Translations under genes and position numbers: made by a program | Shown here: in pieces, positions 59,131 to 64,000 of the stretch | How the letters are laid out: every line of letters starts with the position of its first letter | How positions within the stretch are numbered: position 1 is the first letter of the stretch | The notes under the pieces: model-generated | Told to the model about the DNA's origin: nothing | The model's input: only the letters and a program-made list of their open reading frames with translations | The model's database searches: none | From: Apus apus | Lineage: Eukaryota; Chordata; Aves; Apodiformes; Apodidae | Length of the DNA stretch: 64,000 bases | Direction of reading: 5' to 3' | NCBI RefSeq assembly: GCF_020740795.1 | Contig: NC_067282.1 | Coordinates: forward strand, 139,982,858-140,046,857

Positions 59131-60800
59131 GAGGATCATGAGATGCTTAAATTTCCTTGTGCTTCAATTCCTACCTGACTAACACACAGGAATTCTCAGT
59201 GAAAAAATCATCCATTTGGGGGATCCAGACACCAGCACAATGGGCGTTACCTACATCAATAGGGTATTATAAGAACAATTGGTCTAATGCAAACACAGGC
59301 ATAAAACTTAAATACTAGCAGTGCTCTGCCAATGAGGTTATCTTGGACATACTTAAGGGTGCTTCTGCCAGCTCACAATGAGTATGAGACTGTCAGTGTT
59401 AGTGCATAGCTATAAGCATACAGAAGCAGCTTTTCTGGACCCTTTCCCAAAGTTTGCTCAAAATACTTCCACAAAATTATCAAAGATTTGGGAAGCTCCA
59501 GGGAAGGCTTCGCTACCTACTTTCCTGTATTAGAGAGGAAGCCTCCAAATAGTTTTCTCCCCTAATTCAGATTCCCAGAAGGTTTTCCACTTCCTTCTCC
59601 AATTTCTTCTCACATTCCAAGCAGCCCGTCACTCCTCACCTAATGGCACTTTAATGGGTATTTCCAGCTTCTTCTTCCACATCTGTAAGCCCTGCGCCTT
59701 AAAGTCTCCCAAGCCAGAACCTCCATACTACCTACCTTTGCAATACTATCAACATTTTCAGGACTCGGGCTCTCACTAAAATGATGTCATACACCTTGAG
59801 AAGTGCTGAAGGGAGTGAAAGCCAAGCACTAGGCACTAAACAGCAAAATCTCTGCTTGCTGTAATCTTGTGAAAACCATAATTATATCCTTTCTGGGGAA
59901 AGAAAACACACTGGCATGACTGCCAGGGCAGAACTGCACAAGAAACGACTAGCACGCAGAGAATGTAACAGAAACAATTACCATTTCACAGGTTCAGAGC
60001 ATTCATCTTTCTAGGTTCAGGGGCTATAAGCATAGGGCTGGATGGAAGATACCTGGCCAGACTCTGTCTCCTAGCCAATCACTCCAAAGAGTCTTGGGTG
60101 AGTTTGAAATAGAAGAATCCAGGAAATCAAGTAACGAATTAACTCCATGGCTATCCCACAATTACAAAGGACAAAATGCAGCTCTGAGATATGCACAAGA
60201 CAGAAATACTTGTCCTCAACTGGATGGGCTGCAAATTATCACTTAAGGCACATGCTGTCAGTGGGAATCTTTCACAGCCATACAGATAAGGACTGGTAGA
60301 AATTCCAAGATAGGATTGCTACAGTGTTAAGAGGCTTTACAGCATGTTGGTAAGTCTTGAGAAAAAGCTGCATTTGCAGATAACTTCAAAACTGCTTTGC
60401 TACAGCCTTTATTGCAAATATAACAGAGGACCTAGAAGAAAGGTAGCCCTCAGCCTTCATCTTTCTAACAAAAGTGAAAATTTAGCTAGCTTTGGAAGCA
60501 AATTTGACCTCTGCTTATTAGGCTTCAAGACTTTTTGATTTCTGAGAAAGAAAAATGCTGACACGATGTCCCTGACCACTCCCCTGTTCCAGGAGGAGGC
60601 AGATGACTAAAGCCAAGATGAACAACACCACTGTACACACCCAGAATCTATGCCAGTGATTTCCCTCCTGTGGGAGAAGCACAATCCTAAAAATCTCCTG
60701 CTTCACAGGGGAAAGATGGGTGTTACGCAAAAGACACGAGGCTATTATTCAACACTAATTTGAAAATGGGAGGCCACTTTTGAAGATATTAGTACGCAAG
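59131..60800 (-). other. CALD1 5' intron, part 2
   Basis: No gene or repeat recognised. A 70-codon open frame on - at 60518-60730 has a hydrophobic stretch but no other coding evidence. Confidence 0.6.
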
Positions 60801-61155
60801 AGAATCATAGAATCATAGAATCCTAGGGGTTGGAAGGGACCTCAAAAGATCATCTAGTCCAACCCCCCTGCCAGAGCAGGGTCATCTAGAGCACATCACA
60901 CAGGAACGCATCCAGGTGGGTTTTGAATGTCTCCAGAGAAGGAGACTCCACAACCTCTCTGGGCAGCCTGTTCCAGTGCTCTGTCACTCTCACAGTAAAG
61001 AAGCTTTTCCTGATGTTTATGTGGAACCTCCTATGCTCCAATTTGATCCCATTACCCCTTGTCCTATCACTGGTCAACACTGAGGAAAGCCTAACTCCAT
61101 CTCCCTGACACTCACCCCTTACATATTTGTAAACATTGATGAGGTCACCCCTCAG
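60801..61155 (-). mobile_element. CR1 LINE fragment, best-preserved copy in window
   Basis: On + it starts gaatcatagaatcatagaat, two copies of the terminal octamer complement, followed by gttggaagggacctc and a continuous 350-bp CR1 3' region. Reading on -, a remnant frame contains [18 protein letters not shown] and [12 protein letters not shown]-like tail sequence. It looks younger than the other short copies. Confidence 0.94.
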
Positions 61156-64000
61156 TGAATATGGTATAGTTGGAACACATTTAATTCAGGCTTTGCAAAA
61201 TATCATTTAACACAGTAGCAAGAGAGAGCTGAAAGGGAAGAACAAAAGAAAGAGGGGAAGGAGGCACATGGGAAAGGAGAGGCAGCTGTAGCTCATGGGA
61301 GCTGGAAGACTAGGAACAACCTGAAAATAAGAAGAGGACTTCTAGGGTTCTACCATGACCATGTCAGTATGTGATGATGGTTCACATCATTTAAGGATAC
61401 TGAAACATACAGTGTATTGAGCCTTGTGAGGCTCACCCATCTCATGATGCTACTGCTGAGTTACAAACTCCACTAAAAACAAAACAAAACAAAAAACAAT
61501 AACAACAAAAATAAACCACATTGTGCCAGGACAGAAACTGTTGTGATGCTGGAAGATACTTTTGTAATTACACTGAAGCAACTCCACCGCTGAATGTACT
61601 GCAGATGGAATTTGGCAAGCCAAAAATCTCCTGTTCAGAAACATGTAATATATTTTTATGATTAAAAAATCTGCAGGCAATTTGGCTATGACAATCCCAA
61701 CAGAAGCAAAAATCTTCCATCCTGTAGTGACAAGTGCATTGGTCTTAAGGACATACCCCTAAGACAGGCATCCACATTTCTTACAGTATCAGGGGAAGGA
61801 AAATAAATGCACAAGGACTGTTTCCACAGAGGCTGCTTTCTCAATTTTTTTTAAATGCACAAGATGTCAGTTAGAAGATATTTTCTCAATAAGATTTTAA
61901 GCTGCCTGGAACAAGAATCATCTTTTATGTAATGCAGCATCCTTTACATGGAAGACCCATAGCAGTATGATATCCTCCAAAGCAGAAGTATAAAGCAGAT
62001 AGTGGTATAAAGTGATCTGGAAAAGATTTGGAGTTCAGAATCAAAACTGCTTGCAAAGAAGAGAACATTAGCCAAGTCCCTGATCTTCAAGAGAGATCCT
62101 GACTTTGAGGAAGAAAGGTCTGAATACAAATAAGTATCAGACAAAAATGCCCCTACCAAGCCCCCAAAAAGTTGTTCTGCAGCAAGCCTTTGAGAGTAGC
62201 CTACTCCTAATGGTGCATCTCTAGGGTTTTTTTTAATGTGAACGGGTACACCCAATCCCTGATACTAATGCTGTTTATTTTTCTTCTCTGCTTTATTATC
62301 TTCCAAGTTTATCTTTCACATCCTTTGTCTACAGTAAGCTAACCTCAACAATAACAGGATATGTATTCTACAATTACTATGATGAGGGTGGAAAAAAAAA
62401 AAAAAAAGGAAAAATTGCTTCACAATCAAACTTACAATGCTCAGAAGAAAAAAAAACAAGTGAGTAACAAAAAAACTGGGCATTTAGTGCCTAGGTTAAC
62501 CATTATTCCTCCTGCAGTTGAAGAATCACATGTCAGAGCACCAGGTGGGAAGAGGACAGCCACTCTACATCACTTTTGGTCTCCTGGTGCAGAACAAAGT
62601 GAATTTAAGCAGAGCTGATCCTTGGCTGATGTTTCAGCTACCAAGAGACAAACAGAGACTGACAAAAGAAAGAAGTTAAATACCAGCTTTTGCCTTTACT
62701 TTAAACTTTGTTTATCGTAACTCAGTTTAAAACCTGAGCAACTGTGTTGACTTCAGATGTAAAGACTGTGTTTAAGTCCGGGATGTATTACTTATCTCTG
62801 GAATGCCATACAAGCCTTCAAAGCAATTTGAAAGAGAAATAGCTGAGTAATTTGAAGCATCAACTAAACCTTGTAGTTAGCGCTTTTCTTCAATGAATGA
62901 TTTTTGAGACAAGAGAAGTCAGAACATAATACCTTTGACTAAAGTGTGACTTCTCTGACAACTTCACAAACTGTTCCAATGCTTTAGAAGTAGAACAACC
63001 CACATGAAGACTGTGTTCCAACGTGCCTGAGGTTCTCTAAGATGGTGATTCCAGTATAATGCTATTAGACTTGCAAAAATTTCTCATTACCACATCCAGT
63101 TTGCATGTCAGGGTGAGATTTCACAGCACCACTGAACATTTGTGGAAAAGAGAAGGAAGAGGGGAGGGAAAGGCAAAGGGGGACACAGGGGAAGCCCTCC
63201 CTGACTCTCTACTCTGCAAAGAATTTGAACTACAGAAAAGAGGAACCATGTCAGCAAATGCCAAACCAATGTGATACCTGCCAAACCGCACCTTATCCTT
63301 CTCAATCAGCAAAAAAATTATCCGCTGCCTGATTTCTCTTACCTCACCAATAAAAGGCTAGGGTTTTTTCCCTTATTAGGACAGTCTCCATGCTGTAAAA
63401 TTCTGGCTTCAATAAGTGGCCTTAACAATATGTGCTGCACATCAGCACAAAAAACAAAACAACTAATAAAAATAAAACACAGGAGGAGAATAAAAGGGCT
63501 GAGTCCTAAATTAAAAGGGACGACATCAGCTTAGTTCAGGCTCCAAAATTTGATCATAGATTTTATAAAATGGAGAATTAAAATTGGAATGGATAAATGT
63601 ATGAAGGCTAGCATTACACAGATATATAATTATAAACTTGGCCCTTCAGCTACTTATATATGTAAGTGGCCTTACTGAAGTCAAGATGCCTTTTTTACTG
63701 CACTTAAGTGCTTACAAGGCTCAAAATATAAATCAAGTGTCACTATATGAATGTAGTGCAAATACAGGGTTTTTTTAATGTTTGCTTTAATAAAATAGAA
63801 TGTGAAAGGAGTGAAAAGTTAAAAAGTCAGTTAGGTCTCCATGTTTCAATTATTTCAATGATCGATCAAAGTATTTCGCTTGGTTGGATTTTTAAACACA
63901 CGGGTTTTAATTACTTAGTTTGCTGCATTATAAATGCATATATATGCCTACCTATGCATATGTATGGAGAGAAGAGCACAGAGGACCTACAATAATCACC
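61156..64000 (-). other. CALD1 5' intron, part 3
   Basis: AT-rich to the window edge, with AAAAC/AAC low complexity near 61481-61515 and an A-run at 62392-62407. No exon recognised. The CALD1 start exon and promoter should lie further right. Confidence 0.6.

Noticed and set aside
60518-60730. 70-codon open frame with a transmembrane-like hydrophobic run
   Set aside because: No homology, no start context or splice signals, and hydrophobic runs are common in random T-rich frames.
1-64000. tRNA, rRNA, CRISPR array, endogenous retrovirus or bacterial-type operon
   Set aside because: No supporting structure, LTR pair, gag/pol motif or repeat-spacer pattern was seen on either strand.

Overview
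This window is vertebrate nuclear DNA, almost certainly from a bird. It has AT-rich introns with GT-AG splice sites, several truncated CR1 LINE copies with the avian 3' end (repeats of ATTCTATG, or its reverse complement at copies inserted backwards), and exons that match bird/mammal proteins. There are no bacterial-style operons, tRNAs, rRNAs, CRISPR arrays or viral genes. The species cannot be fixed from the sequence alone.

Two protein-coding genes lie tail to tail. On the + strand (about 1.86-10.56 kb) is a complete ten-exon AKR1B-family aldo-keto reductase gene. It has a CpG-island promoter, an ATG in strong Kozak context at 1891, 317 codons plus stop (954 coding nt, every junction in phase), a stop at 10093-10095 and an AATAAA at 10536. 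The catalytic tetrad is intact (Asp45, Tyr50, Lys79, His112), but several substrate-pocket residues differ from human aldose reductase.

On the - strand (about 11.7 kb to beyond 64 kb) is most of CALD1 (caldesmon). Thirteen coding exons were rebuilt, from the LSYQRN exon (44123) to the TAG stop (13299): 2203 coding nt, 733 residues, no frameshift. The exon holding the start codon was not found and should lie to the right of the window. The large exon 41423-42419 contains the internal 5' splice site that separates non-muscle (short) from smooth-muscle (long) caldesmon, and it carries a 45-bp coding tandem repeat with three identical copies. From 44.1 to 64 kb the window is a large 5' intron with two CR1 fragments and no recognised exon.

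The two genes are functionally unrelated: one is a cytosolic NADPH-dependent carbonyl reductase, the other an actin/tropomyosin/calmodulin-binding regulator of contraction. The points most worth a second look are the homogenised repeat in CALD1, the altered AKR pocket, the convergent AKR-CALD1 arrangement, a CpG-rich island in the last CALD1 intron, and an unidentified diverged direct duplication near 34.3 and 35.4 kb.
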